NCBI GenBank assembly: GCA_965277425.1
Contig: CBDICR010000005.1
Span: forward strand, 62,001-126,000
Source: Poindextera sp965277425
GTDB lineage: Bacteria > Pseudomonadota > Alphaproteobacteria > Caulobacterales > Caulobacteraceae
Reading direction: 5' to 3'
DNA length: 64,000 nt
Position 1 is the first letter of the stretch. The number at the start of each line of letters is the position of its first letter. This document shows positions 1 through 8,710 of the stretch, in pieces. The notes beneath the pieces were generated by a model, which did no database searches, was not told the origin of the DNA, and worked only from the letters and a program-made list of their open reading frames with translations. Both the position numbers and the translations under genes were made by a program.

Positions 1-354
1 GCGCGTGTCAAACGGGGCGTAACGTCCCATGCCAAGCACAAAAAGGTTCTGGAGCAGGCCAAGGGTTTCCGTGGCCGGCGCAAGAACACCATCCGCACGG
101 CCAAGGCGGCCGTCGATAAGGCGGGCCAGTACGCCTACCGCGACCGCAAGGTGCGCAAGCGCTCGTTCCGCGCCTTGTGGATTCAGCGCATCAATGCCGC
201 TGCGCGGATCGAAGGCATGACCTATTCGCGATTTATGCACGGCCTTGAGCTGGCCGGGGTCGATATCGACCGCAAGGTTCTCGCCGACGTGGCGGGCGCC
301 GATCCGGGCGGCTTCAAGGCCATCGCCGACAAGGTTCGCGCCGCGCTGGCGTGA
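1..354 (+). CDS. rplT: 50S ribosomal protein L20 (5' end cut off)
   Basis: L20 binds 23S rRNA early in large-subunit assembly and in many bacteria represses its own operon. Reading frame 1 is open from the first base. It gives ARVKRGVTSHAKHKKVLEQ, then the basic GFRGRRKNT segment, RSFRALWIQRINAAAR and a compact C-terminal domain. That is 117 residues, and only the initiator region is missing, since the family is about 118 residues long. The likely partners infC and rpmI would lie to the left, outside the window. pheS and pheT follow after 139 bases that contain an inverted-repeat element. The identification is from recognised family sequence and is nearly certain. Confidence 0.97.
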   Translation, partial: ARVKRGVTSHAKHKKVLEQAKGFRGRRKNTIRTAKAAVDKAGQYAYRDRKVRKRSFRALWIQRINAAARIEGMTYSRFMHGLELAGVDIDRKVLADVAGADPGGFKAIADKVRAALA

Positions 355-370
355 CGGGCCGAAAAACCTT

Positions 371-478
371 CGCTCATCCCCGCAAACGCGGGGACTAAAG
401 GTTTTTTCTTCTGACACGCTCCTGCACGGCCTCTGGCGATAAAACGCCTGGGTCCCCGCGGTTCGCGGGGATGAGCGG
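371..478. repeat. REPIN-like inverted pair of CTCATCCCCGC palindromes
   Basis: Two related half-elements face each other in the rplT-pheS gap. The left arm begins CGCTCATCCCCGC at 371 and the right arm ends GCGGGGATGAGCG at 478. Each arm is itself a small hairpin (CCCCGC-AAAC-GCGGGG on the left, CCCCGC-GGTT-CGCGGGG on the right). A T-rich run (GGTTTTTTCTT) follows the left hairpin about 10 bases on, so that arm could act as a weak terminator after rplT. The same half-elements recur at 43331-43561. No REP-associated transposase is present in the window, so mobility is inferred only from the paired layout. Confidence 0.75.
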
Positions 479-493
479 AAGATAAAAAGCCCA

Positions 494-1603
494 ATGACCG
501 ACCTTTCCGTCCTGGAATCCGAACTGACCGCCAAGATCGCCGCCGCCGACGCCGCGGCGCTTGAGGCCTTGCGCATCGCCGCCCTCGGCAAGACCGGCGA
601 GATCTCGAACCTGCTGAAATCGCTGGGTTCCATGAGCCCGGAGGACCGTCGCGAGCAGGGACCGAAGATCAACGGCCTGCGCGACGTCGTCACCGCCGCC
701 ATCGCCGCGCGCAAGACCGAGCTCGACGCCGCCGCGCTCGACGCGCGGCTGGCGGCCGAGCGGGTCGATCTGACCCTGCCCGCCCCGCCCCGGCGCAAGG
801 GCTCCGTCCACCCGACCATGCAGGTCATGGACGAGATGATCGCCATCTTCGCCGAGATGGGGTTCGCCGTCGCCGAAGGCCCCGACATCGAGGACGACTT
901 CCACAACTTCACCGGCCTGAACTTCCCGCCCAAACACCCGGCGCGGGAGACGCACGACACCTTCTTTCTCAACGAGGACGAGCACGGCGAGCGCAAGGTG
1001 CTGCGCACCCACACCAGCCCGATCCAGATCCGCGTCATGCAGCGGGCCAATACCGTGGTGGAGGCGCCGCAATTCGCCCACGGCCAGGAGCCGCCGATCC
1101 GCATCATCGGGCCCGGCCGCACCTACCGGAAGGACTCAGACCGCACCCACACGCCGATGTTCCACCAGATGGAGGGGCTGGTCATCGACCGCGCCATCAC
1201 CCTCGGCCATCTGAAATGGACGCTGGACGCCTTCATCCGCCGCTTCTTCGAGACCGACCAGGTGGTGACCCGGTTTCGGCCCCACTACTTCCCCTTCACC
1301 GAACCGTCCGCCGAGATGGACGTCCAGTGCGACCGTTCCGCCGGCATGGTGAAGATCGGCGAAGGGACCGACTGGCTGGAGATCCTCGGCGGCGGCATGG
1401 TGCATCCGAACATATTGCGCACCTGCGGCCTGGATCCGGACGAGTGGCAGGGCTTCGCCTTCGGCATGGGCATCGACCGGCTGGGGGTGCTGAAATACGG
1501 CATGCCCGACCTGCGCGATATGTTCTCAGCCGACGTGCGCTGGCTTGAGCACTACGGTTTTTCCGCCTTCGCCCACCCCAATCCGGCGACAGGGCTAAGC
1601 TGA
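494..1603 (+). CDS. pheS: Phenylalanine--tRNA ligase alpha subunit
   Basis: Catalytic subunit of the (alpha-beta)2 enzyme that charges tRNA-Phe. The 369-residue protein has the N-terminal coiled-coil arm (about residues 1-90) that contacts tRNA. The class II catalytic domain follows, with RTHTSPIQIR near residue 175, FHQMEG near 223-228 and the C-terminal GMGIDRLGVLKYG motif near 324. Length and start match the family. The stop codon overlaps the pheT start (TGATG), so the two subunits are translationally coupled. The region upstream carries the REPIN-like pair and shows no recognisable Phe-rich attenuator leader. Confidence 0.98.
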   Translation: MTDLSVLESELTAKIAAADAAALEALRIAALGKTGEISNLLKSLGSMSPEDRREQGPKINGLRDVVTAAIAARKTELDAAALDARLAAERVDLTLPAPPRRKGSVHPTMQVMDEMIAIFAEMGFAVAEGPDIEDDFHNFTGLNFPPKHPARETHDTFFLNEDEHGERKVLRTHTSPIQIRVMQRANTVVEAPQFAHGQEPPIRIIGPGRTYRKDSDRTHTPMFHQMEGLVIDRAITLGHLKWTLDAFIRRFFETDQVVTRFRPHYFPFTEPSAEMDVQCDRSAGMVKIGEGTDWLEILGGGMVHPNILRTCGLDPDEWQGFAFGMGIDRLGVLKYGMPDLRDMFSADVRWLEHYGFSAFAHPNPATGLS

Positions 1604-3993
1604 TGCGCTTCACCCTTTCCTGGCTGAAGGACCATCTGGACACCACCGCCAGCGTCGCCGAGGTCGCCGAGGCCATGACCATGGCCGGGCTGGAGGTCGA
1701 GCATGTCGACGATCCGGCCGCCAGCCTCGCCGCCTTTTCGGTCGCGCGCATCGTCGAGGCCGTGCAGCATCCCAATGCCGATCGCCTGCGCGTCTGCCAG
1801 GTCGAGACCAAGGACGGCATGAAGGAGATCGTCTGCGGCGCGCCCAACGCGCGGGCGGGCCTGACCACTGTCTATGCGCCGATCGGGACCTATATTCCGG
1901 GCAGCGGCATCACGCTGGAGCCGCGTCCGGTGCGCGGCGTCACCTCCAACGGCATGCTCTGTTCGGCGGCCGAACTGAAGATCGCCGAGGAGTCCGACGG
2001 GATTCTCGAACTCGCCGACGGCCTGGCCGTGGGCGCCGGCGCGGCCGAAGCGCTGGGCCTCGAAGCGGTCATCGATTTCGAGGTGACGCCCAATCGCCCC
2101 GACTGGCTGGGCGTGGCCGGCATCGCGCGCGATCTCGCCGCCGCCGGGGTCGGGACGCTGAAGGACCTGTCAGTTGCGCCGATCAAGGGCGGCTATCCCT
2201 GCCCCATCGACATCCGGCTGGATGGCTCGGACGCCTGCCCGGTCTTCGCCGGCCGGCTGATCCGCGGCGTCAGGAACGGCCCCTCGCCCGCCTGGCTGCA
2301 GGCGCGCCTCAGGGCCATCGGCCTTCGCCCGATCAGCGCGCTGGTGGATGTGACCAACCTCATCTCCTACGACCGCGCCCGTCCCTTGCACGTCTATGAC
2401 GCCGCCAAGCTCGTCGGCGGCTTTGTCGAGGCTAGGCTGGGCCGCGACGGCGAGACGGTCCCGGCGCTCGACGGCCAGACCTATACGGTGACGCCGGATA
2501 TGTGCGTCATCGCCGACGGCTCGGGCGCAATCGGCCTGGGCGGCGTCATGGGCGGGGCGTCCACCGGCTGTTCGGAGACGACCACCGAGGTCTTCGTCGA
2601 GAGCGCCTGGTTCGACCCGATCCGCACGGCCCAGACCGGCCGCGCCACCGGGATCGCCTCCGACGCCCAGTACCGCTTCGCCCGCGGCGTCGATCCGGGC
2701 TTCGGCGCGCCCGGTCTGGAGCTGGCGACCAGGCTGATCGTCGAACTCTGCGGCGGCGAAGCCTCCGACATCCGCGTCGCCGGCGACATCCCCGCGCCCG
2801 TCGCCCCGGTCGAGTTCGACCCGGCCTACGTCGCCAAGCTGTCGGGTCTGGACATCCCCAACGATCGGTCGGTGAAGATCCTGACCGCGCTCGGATTCAT
2901 CGTCACCGGCCTGGGCAAGGCCTTGACCGTCCAGCCGCCAAGCTGGCGGCGCGATGTCGAGGGCAAGGCCGACCTGGTCGAAGAGGTCGCCCGCATCGCC
3001 GGCTATGACACGCTGCCGGCGACGCCGCTACCGGACCTGGCCCGGCCGCCCGGCGGCGTCCTGACCACCCGCCAGGGCCGCGCCGCCGTGGCGCGGCGCA
3101 CGCTGGCCGCCCTGGGCTATGCCGAAGCGGTCACCTGGTCCTTCATGGCGCGCCCGCTGGCCGAGCGGTTCGGCGGCGGCCAGGCCGAGCTCGTCCTCAC
3201 CGACCCGATCGCCGCCGATCTGGACTGCATGCGGCCCTCCATCCTGCCCAACCTGATCCAGGCGGCGGCGCGCAACGCCAATCGCGGTTTTTCCGATGTC
3301 GCCCTGTTCGAGATCGGCCCGGTGTTTTCCGGCGACCGGCCGCGGGATCAGCGCACCGCCATCACGGCCGTCCTCTGCCCCCACCCACCGAAGCGTTGGG
3401 ACGGACAGAAGACCGACGATCTCTTCGCCCTGAAGGCCGACCTGATGAGCCTTTTGGAGCAGCTCGGCGCGCCGGTCGGCGCGCTGCAGGTCGCGCAAGG
3501 ACAGGCGGCGTCCTGGTGGCACCCCGGCCACTCGGCCCGGCTGCAGCTCGGCCCCAACGCCGTGCTGGCCGAGTTCGGCGCCCTGCACCCGACGGCGCTG
3601 GCCGCCCTGGACGCGGACGGACCGATCTACGGCTTCGAGATCTGGCTGGAGGCCGCGCCGGAGCCGAAGCGCAAGGCGATCAAGACCCGCCAGGCGCTCA
3701 GCCTCTCGCCCTATATGCCGCTGCGCCGAGACTTCGCCTTCGTGGTCGAGGCCAACCTCGCCGCCGCCGACCTGGTCCGCGCCGTCCAGGGCGCCGATAA
3801 GGCGCTGATCGGCCGCGTCTGGGTGTTCGACGTCTATGTCGGCGCGGGCGTGCCGGCCGGATCCAAGTCTCTGGCCCTGGAAGTCACCATCCAGCCTGTC
3901 GACCACACCCTGACCGAGACCGAGATCGAGGCGCTTTCCAGCCGCATCGTCGCGGCGGCGCAGAAGGCTGTGGGAGCGAAGCTGCGCGCCTAG
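1603..3993 (+). CDS. pheT: Phenylalanine--tRNA ligase beta subunit
   Basis: Non-catalytic 796-residue beta subunit of PheRS. It contributes tRNA binding and editing of mischarged Tyr-tRNA. Domain order is as expected: an N-terminal EMAP/OB tRNA-binding fold (VQHPNADRLRVCQV near residue 55), the B3/B4 editing region, a B5 domain, a catalytic-like core, and a C-terminal ferredoxin-like anticodon-binding domain (SPYMPLRRDFAFVVE) ending near residue 796. The ATG overlaps the pheS stop by one base. The 3' end overlaps by 4 bases the end of the convergent EipA-like gene, leaving no room for a separate terminator between them. Confidence 0.98.
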   Translation: MRFTLSWLKDHLDTTASVAEVAEAMTMAGLEVEHVDDPAASLAAFSVARIVEAVQHPNADRLRVCQVETKDGMKEIVCGAPNARAGLTTVYAPIGTYIPGSGITLEPRPVRGVTSNGMLCSAAELKIAEESDGILELADGLAVGAGAAEALGLEAVIDFEVTPNRPDWLGVAGIARDLAAAGVGTLKDLSVAPIKGGYPCPIDIRLDGSDACPVFAGRLIRGVRNGPSPAWLQARLRAIGLRPISALVDVTNLISYDRARPLHVYDAAKLVGGFVEARLGRDGETVPALDGQTYTVTPDMCVIADGSGAIGLGGVMGGASTGCSETTTEVFVESAWFDPIRTAQTGRATGIASDAQYRFARGVDPGFGAPGLELATRLIVELCGGEASDIRVAGDIPAPVAPVEFDPAYVAKLSGLDIPNDRSVKILTALGFIVTGLGKALTVQPPSWRRDVEGKADLVEEVARIAGYDTLPATPLPDLARPPGGVLTTRQGRAAVARRTLAALGYAEAVTWSFMARPLAERFGGGQAELVLTDPIAADLDCMRPSILPNLIQAAARNANRGFSDVALFEIGPVFSGDRPRDQRTAITAVLCPHPPKRWDGQKTDDLFALKADLMSLLEQLGAPVGALQVAQGQAASWWHPGHSARLQLGPNAVLAEFGALHPTALAALDADGPIYGFEIWLEAAPEPKRKAIKTRQALSLSPYMPLRRDFAFVVEANLAAADLVRAVQGADKALIGRVWVFDVYVGAGVPAGSKSLALEVTIQPVDHTLTETEIEALSSRIVAAAQKAVGAKLRA

Positions 3994-4607
3994 AACGGCA
4001 GGAGGTGGCGTTCGCGGCTGTAGGCGAGGTAGCCGACATTGGCGCCCAGGCGCAGGCCCACGCCGGCGCGGATGGGGGCCAGGGTGATGTCTTCCGCACG
4101 CTGATAATTCACGCCAAGGCCGCCGATGAAATAGGCCGAGCCCTCGACGCCGGGAAAGCGGCGATAGATCATGTCGGGGAATTGCAGATTATAGCAGAGG
4201 GTGAAGACCCGGCTGGCGTTGCCGCCGAAGTCCCAGCCGATCGACGGCCCCTGCCAGAAGACCTCCTGCCTGGGCCGCTCCTTCATATAGAGCAGGCCCT
4301 TGCCGTAGCGCAGGCCGATGCCGATGGCGCCGGCGCCCTCGGTGCCCGCTATGTAGCCGGTGGGCTGGCCGTTATCCTTGAAGATGCGCTCGATGATCGC
4401 GCCGGCGCTCTCGGCGGTGACGCCGAAGAAGTCGGAAACCTGGTTGGACAGCTCGTCGCGATCATAGGTGGGGGCGCGGTGGTCGGGATAGTTCGGCCCT
4501 TCGCCCGGCGGCGGCATGGGCTGGCTGTCCTGGGCGCGCGCCAGCGGCGCGATCAGCTGCGCGCCGAGCAGGGCCGCGCCGGACGAAACCAGAAGACGAC
4601 GATCCAT
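3990..4607 (-). CDS. eipA: EipA-like DUF1134 periplasmic envelope protein
   Basis: A 205-residue exported protein. A signal peptide (about residues 1-25, ending ALARA) is followed by a proline-rich linker and a DUF1134 domain. Recognisable features are RDELSNQVSDFFGVTAESAG, YIAGTEGAGAIGIGLRYGKG and the C-terminal LRLGANVGYLAYSR segment ending in Pro-Phe. In Brucella and Caulobacter the DUF1134 protein EipA is a small periplasmic beta-sandwich protein needed for envelope integrity. That role is transferred from the family and not shown by this sequence. The gene converges on pheT with a 4-base overlap and is divergent from lepA across about 180 bases. Confidence 0.85.
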   Translation of the reverse strand: MDRRLLVSSGAALLGAQLIAPLARAQDSQPMPPPGEGPNYPDHRAPTYDRDELSNQVSDFFGVTAESAGAIIERIFKDNGQPTGYIAGTEGAGAIGIGLRYGKGLLYMKERPRQEVFWQGPSIGWDFGGNASRVFTLCYNLQFPDMIYRRFPGVEGSAYFIGGLGVNYQRAEDITLAPIRAGVGLRLGANVGYLAYSRERHLLPF

Positions 4608-4785
4608 TGTTGAGAACTCCCCCTAAGATTTCGCAACTAGTGACGCCGGAATGAGTCCGGTTTGCGGCCACGCTGCGGCGCTTTTGCAGAGCATACCGCA
4701 GATGAATCCGATTCGGCCGGATAGAAGCCTGGCCCCGTAAAGCGGGGGAGAAGGAGCCGCGCATAGTGTGCTAGACCCCGCCGCC

Positions 4786-6591
4786 ATGACGACGCCGCTC
4801 GACCGCATCCGCAACTTCGCCATCATCGCCCACATCGACCATGGCAAATCCACCCTCTCCGATCGGCTGATCCAGGAGACCGGAGGCCTGACCGCGCGCG
4901 AGATGAAAGAGCAGGTGCTCGACTCCATGGAGATCGAGCGCGAGCGCGGCATCACCATCAAGGCCCAGACCGTGCGCCTCGACTACCGCGCCGACGACGG
5001 CCAGACCTATGTGCTGAACCTGATGGACACGCCCGGCCACGTCGACTTCGCCTATGAGGTGTCGCGCTCGCTGGCGGCCTGCGAGGGCTCGATCCTGGTG
5101 GTGGACGCCAGCCAAGGCGTCGAGGCCCAGACCCTGGCCAATGTCTATCAGGCCATCGAGCACGACCACGAGATCGTGCCGGTCTTGAACAAGATCGACC
5201 TGCCCGCCGCCGAGCCCGACCGGGTGCGCGACCAGATCGAGGACGTCATCGGCATCGACGCCACCGGCGCCATCGCGGCCTCGGCCAAGACCGGCCAGGG
5301 CATCCGCGAGGTGCTGGAGGCCATCGTCACTCGTCTGCCCGCGCCCAAGGGCGATGCGGCCGCGCCGCTGAAAGCGCTCCTGGTCGACGCCTGGTACGAC
5401 GCCTATCTGGGCGTGGTGGTGCTGGTGCGGGTATTCGACGGCCATCTGAAGGTCGGCCAGCAGGTCCGCATGATGGAGACCGGCGCGGTCTACAAGGTCG
5501 ACCGGCTGGGCGTGTTCAAACCAAAACAGACCGAGGTCGCCACGCTGGGCCCCGGCGAGATCGGCTTCCTCACCGCCCAGATCAAGGACGTCGCCGACGC
5601 CGCAGTCGGCGCCACCATCACCGAAGAGCGCCGCCAGACCGCTGATCCCTTTCCCGGCTTCAAGGAGGTGCAGCCGGTGGTCTTCTGCGGCCTCTTCCCG
5701 GTCGATGCGGCGGATTTCGAGGACCTGCGCGCCGCGGTCGGGCGCCTGCGTCTGAACGACGCCTCCTTCACCTACGAGATGGAGACCAGCGCCGCCCTGG
5801 GTTTCGGCTTCCGCTGCGGATTCCTCGGCCTGCTCCACCTGGAGATCATCCAGGAGCGGCTGACGCGCGAGTTCAACCTCGACCTGATCGCGACGGCCCC
5901 GAGCGTGATCTATCGCATCACCATGACCAACGGCGATGTCATCGAGTTGCACAACCCCGCCGACATGCCCGATCCGGTGCGCATCGAGTCCATCGCCGAG
6001 CCCTGGATCAAGGCCACCATCTTCACCCCCGACGACTATCTCGGCGCGGTGATCAAACTCTGCCAGGACCGCCGCGGCGAACAGCGCGAGCTGTCCTATG
6101 TCGGGACCCGCGCCATGGTGGTCTACGACCTGCCGCTGAACGAGGTGGTGTTCGACTTCTACGACCGGCTGAAATCCATCTCCAAGGGCTATGCCTCGTT
6201 CGACTACCAGCTGGAGGACTATCGCACCGGCGACCTGGTCAAGATGCAGATCCTGGTCAATGCCGAGCCGGTGGACGCGCTTTCCATGCTGGTCCACCGG
6301 GGCCGCGCCGAGGCCAGGGGCCGCTCCATGGTCGAGAAGATGAAGGAGCTGATCCCGCCCCACCTCTTCGTCATCCCCATCCAGGCGGCCCTCGGCGGCA
6401 AGATCATCGCCCGCGAAACCGTCCGCGCCCTGCGCAAGGACGTCACCGCCAAATGCTACGGCGGCGACGCGACGCGCAAACGCAAGCTGCTCGACAAGCA
6501 GAAGGAGGGGAAGAAGAAGATGCGCCAATTCGGCAAGGTGGAGATCCCGCAGGAGGCCTTCATCGCGGCGTTGAAGATGGATGAGGATTAG
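4786..6591 (+). CDS. lepA: Elongation factor 4 (ribosome back-translocating GTPase)
   Basis: LepA/EF4 is a translational GTPase that acts on stalled or mis-translocated ribosomes. The product is 601 residues with the G motifs in order (AHIDHGKS near residue 16, DTPGH, NKID, SAK), then EF-G-like domains II, III and V and the LepA-specific C-terminal domain ending in KKKMRQFGKVEIPQEAF. The start chosen is ATG 4786 (MTTPLDRIRNF), which matches the usual family N-terminus. A GTG at 4768 is preceded by AAGGAG at 4751-4756 (11-base spacing) and could add six residues, so the exact start is uncertain. The identification is not. Confidence 0.97.
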   Translation: MTTPLDRIRNFAIIAHIDHGKSTLSDRLIQETGGLTAREMKEQVLDSMEIERERGITIKAQTVRLDYRADDGQTYVLNLMDTPGHVDFAYEVSRSLAACEGSILVVDASQGVEAQTLANVYQAIEHDHEIVPVLNKIDLPAAEPDRVRDQIEDVIGIDATGAIAASAKTGQGIREVLEAIVTRLPAPKGDAAAPLKALLVDAWYDAYLGVVVLVRVFDGHLKVGQQVRMMETGAVYKVDRLGVFKPKQTEVATLGPGEIGFLTAQIKDVADAAVGATITEERRQTADPFPGFKEVQPVVFCGLFPVDAADFEDLRAAVGRLRLNDASFTYEMETSAALGFGFRCGFLGLLHLEIIQERLTREFNLDLIATAPSVIYRITMTNGDVIELHNPADMPDPVRIESIAEPWIKATIFTPDDYLGAVIKLCQDRRGEQRELSYVGTRAMVVYDLPLNEVVFDFYDRLKSISKGYASFDYQLEDYRTGDLVKMQILVNAEPVDALSMLVHRGRAEARGRSMVEKMKELIPPHLFVIPIQAALGGKIIARETVRALRKDVTAKCYGGDATRKRKLLDKQKEGKKKMRQFGKVEIPQEAFIAALKMDED

Positions 6592-6643
6592 GCAAGCCGC
6601 TCCTTCTCACCGCCCATGATTGTGGAGACGCGCAGGTTTTTCG

Positions 6644-7144
6644 CTATGGCGACCTCATAGCCAGCTTCATGCCGCTCGCACTGGCGGCTCGTTTGCGCCC
6701 GTTCGGATGACGATTGCCGGCTTCCCAGCCACGGCATGCAAGCAACACCGTTCTCGGCACCGGCTTCTCGGCGTTGGAGTAATAGGCGACCATCCGGCGC
6801 GATAGGCCAAGGGCATCTGCGGCCTTGCTCAGCGAAAGCCCGTTCTTGAGCCGCCATTCAAGAAAGGTGCGAGCGTCTTGACGTTTCAGGGTCGACAGGG
6901 TTTCAAGCCAGAGACTATCCGCGCCGGCTTCGGCGCCGCTCGGCCACTGAAGACTGTGACCCCAATCACCGGTCTTGACCTGGGCGAATTCGGCCGGGTC
7001 TCGCAGCGCCACGAAAGCCGGCGTCTCGAGCCAGTCGCTGAGGTCGAGTTCGACCTGCACGCCACCGGACCAGCCTAGCCGCAATTGCGCTGAGCCCATC
7101 GCCTTGACGCTCTCGATCGTCCGCGCTGTGTCTTTCGCGCTCAT
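6644..7144 (-). CDS. DUF2442 protein with C-terminal helix-turn-helix (antitoxin-like)
   Basis: A 166-residue protein. The N-terminal half resembles DUF2442 (LRLGWSGGVQVELDLSDWL, then ALRDPAEFAQVKTGDWGHSL). The C-terminal half is a Cro/XRE-like helix-turn-helix (FLEWRLKNGLSLSKAADALG followed by LSRRMVAYYSN). The ATG at 7144 overlaps the stop of the upstream DUF4160 gene as ATGA, which fixes the start; an in-frame start 18 bases earlier is less likely. DUF4160-DUF2442 neighbours are commonly predicted as toxin-antitoxin-like pairs, with DUF2442 as the DNA-binding or antitoxin partner. No activity can be shown from sequence alone. Confidence 0.75.
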   Translation of the reverse strand: MSAKDTARTIESVKAMGSAQLRLGWSGGVQVELDLSDWLETPAFVALRDPAEFAQVKTGDWGHSLQWPSGAEAGADSLWLETLSTLKRQDARTFLEWRLKNGLSLSKAADALGLSRRMVAYYSNAEKPVPRTVLLACRGWEAGNRHPNGRKRAASASGMKLAMRSP

Positions 7145-7368
7145 CGGTTCAATTCCTTCCACTTGGCCGCCAGTTCACCTTCATGCGCCTCGGCCCAGCT
7201 CCTTGCCGCCGCCAAGACACGCGAGGGCGCATCTCCAACGATCAACTCACGCGTGGAGATCGCGACCGAGCATCTGAAGTCCGAACCTTCCACATGAAAG
7301 TGTGGAATTCCGTGGTCGCTCCCGTAGACAGCTATCTTCCATGTCGTCTGGCGGTGCATCGTCACCAT
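7141..7368 (-). CDS. DUF4160 protein (possible toxin partner)
   Basis: A 75-residue protein with typical DUF4160 features: WKIAVYGSDHGIPHFHVEG near the N-terminus, then RCSVAISTRELIVGDAP and a C-terminal helix ending KWKELNR. It is the first gene of a two-gene minus-strand unit and overlaps the DUF2442-HTH gene by 4 bases, so the pair is translationally coupled. DUF4160 proteins are small and usually sit beside DUF2442 proteins. They have been proposed as toxins, but I know of no settled biochemical activity. A role as an accessory regulator remains possible. Confidence 0.78.
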   Translation of the reverse strand: MVTMHRQTTWKIAVYGSDHGIPHFHVEGSDFRCSVAISTRELIVGDAPSRVLAAARSWAEAHEGELAAKWKELNR

Positions 7369-7520
7369 GACCAGAAAGATAGTGCACTTGTTGCACTACC
7401 ACAAGCTCGCGGCCGCTCAGCCGGACGGCTTGCGACCAAGATCGTTGGGGACAGGGAGTTGAGAAGGGGCCGCGCCGGCGATCAGAGTTTCAGATCGGCC
7501 ACGCGGGATTATGCTCCACG

Positions 7521-7626
7521 TTGAAGATCGCGATCTGCTCGGAAAGGCGGCCGACCGGCTACGCCGCCTTCGTGATCGATCCGGACGGCAATAATATCGA
7601 GGCGGTCTTGCAGACCGAGCGCGTGG
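7521..7626 (+). pseudogene. Remnant of a glyoxalase/VOC-family protein C-terminus
   Basis: Reading from about 7521, the translation contains GYAAFVIDPDGNNIEAV. This is the hallmark C-terminal strand of VOC-superfamily proteins (the usual form is YYAAFVRDPDGNNIEAV, with Glu as a metal ligand). No N-terminal half precedes it in any frame, and the frame then runs out of register into the next gene. I read it as the tail of a decayed gene. The preceding sequence back to 7369 shows no supportable gene. The next gene, a dehydrogenase, begins only 55 bases downstream. Confidence 0.6.
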
Positions 7627-7680
7627 AACCTCCGTCGAAGCCCCAGGTTCTCCCGACATCGCCTCTCAAGGAAATCAGCC

Positions 7681-8553
7681 ATGGATGTCGGCTTCATCGG
7701 TCTCGGCCATATGGGCTCGGGCATGGCGGAGCGCCTAATCCGCGCGGGGCATGAGTTGCGGGTCTGGAACCGCTCTCCGGAGCCGGCGGAGCGGCTGGCC
7801 GGCAGGGGCGCGCGGCGGATGGCCGACCCGAGCGAGGTCTTTCAGGCCGAGATCGTCTTCACCATGCTGGCCGACGACGGGGCCGTGCGCCAGGCGATCC
7901 TCGATTCAGGCGCTCTGGAGGGCGCGCGGAAGGGCGCGGTCCACGTCATGTCTTCCTCCATCTCGGTGGGGTTCAGCCAGGCGCTGGAAGAGGCCCATGC
8001 CAAGGCCGGCGTGACTTACATCGCCGCGCCGGTGCTCGGCCGGCCGGACGTGGCGGCGGCCGGCGAGCTCAACATCCTGGTCGCCGGGGCGCCCGAGGTG
8101 GTCGAACGGGTGCAGCCGCTGCTGGACGTGATCGGCAAGCGGACCTGGCCAATCGGCGAGCCGCCGCATCAGGCGCATCTGGCTAAGCTGGCGATCAATT
8201 TCAGCCTGGCCGCCGCCATCGAGACCATGAGCGAGGCCTTCGCCTTGGTTCGCGGCTACGGCCTCGACGCCAAGGTGGTCAAGGACGTCATGGTCGGCAC
8301 GCTGTTCGACGCGCCGGCCTACAGGACCTATGGCGACTTCATCGTCGAGCAAAGGTTCGAGCCGGCCCTGTTCAAGCTGCCGCTGGGCCTGAAGGACGTG
8401 CGCTTGGCCCTGGAGGCGGGCGAGGCGGTGCATGCGCCCCTGCCCTTCGCCAGCGTCATGCGCGACAACTTCCTGGACGCCATCGCCCATGGCGACGCCG
8501 AAAAGGACTGGGCCGCCGTGTCCAGGGTCGCCGCCCGCCGCGCCGGTCTTTAG
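7681..8553 (+). CDS. NAD(P)-dependent beta-hydroxyacid dehydrogenase family protein
   Basis: A 290-residue member of the 3-hydroxyisobutyrate dehydrogenase / 6-phosphogluconate dehydrogenase-like family. These soluble enzymes oxidise beta-hydroxyacids or reduce small aldehyde acids using NAD(P). The N-terminal Rossmann motif is GFIGLGHMGSGMA. The catalytic-lysine segment is AHLAKLAINF near residue 170, followed by the all-helical C-terminal domain (LPLGLKDVRLALEAGE). The usual substrate-binding SG(G)xxGA loop reads VLGRPDVAAAGELNILVAG, which is typical of the glyoxylate-reductase-like or uncharacterised subgroup. AAGGA upstream of the ATG supports the start. Exact substrate unknown. Confidence 0.88.
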   Translation: MDVGFIGLGHMGSGMAERLIRAGHELRVWNRSPEPAERLAGRGARRMADPSEVFQAEIVFTMLADDGAVRQAILDSGALEGARKGAVHVMSSSISVGFSQALEEAHAKAGVTYIAAPVLGRPDVAAAGELNILVAGAPEVVERVQPLLDVIGKRTWPIGEPPHQAHLAKLAINFSLAAAIETMSEAFALVRGYGLDAKVVKDVMVGTLFDAPAYRTYGDFIVEQRFEPALFKLPLGLKDVRLALEAGEAVHAPLPFASVMRDNFLDAIAHGDAEKDWAAVSRVAARRAGL

Positions 8554-8576
8554 GACGCGCGAGGCCATCAAATCCT

Positions 8577-8594
8577 CCCCGCTCGCCAGCGGGG
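8577..8594. repeat. Small GC hairpin downstream of the dehydrogenase gene
   Basis: CCCCGC and GCGGGG form a perfect 6-bp stem around a TCGCCA loop, 23 bases after the dehydrogenase stop. There is no T-run, so it is not a standard intrinsic terminator. It may be a short relative of the other GC-rich intergenic palindromes in this window. Confidence 0.35.
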
Positions 8595-8710
8595 CCATAG
8601 ACGTTTACGATCCGTTTTAGGCTGGGCGACGACGCGGGGGAAAACCGTCCGCCATCCGGCCGCAAAGCGATAAAAGGACGGCCTTCGCGCCAGCTCTAGG
8701 GAGAAACATC

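Noticed and set aside
4771..6528. 585-residue open frame opposite lepA
   Set aside because: Its composition is Asp/Gly/Val/His/Leu-rich with no domain and mirrors the lepA codon positions. High-GC DNA gives such antisense frames routinely.
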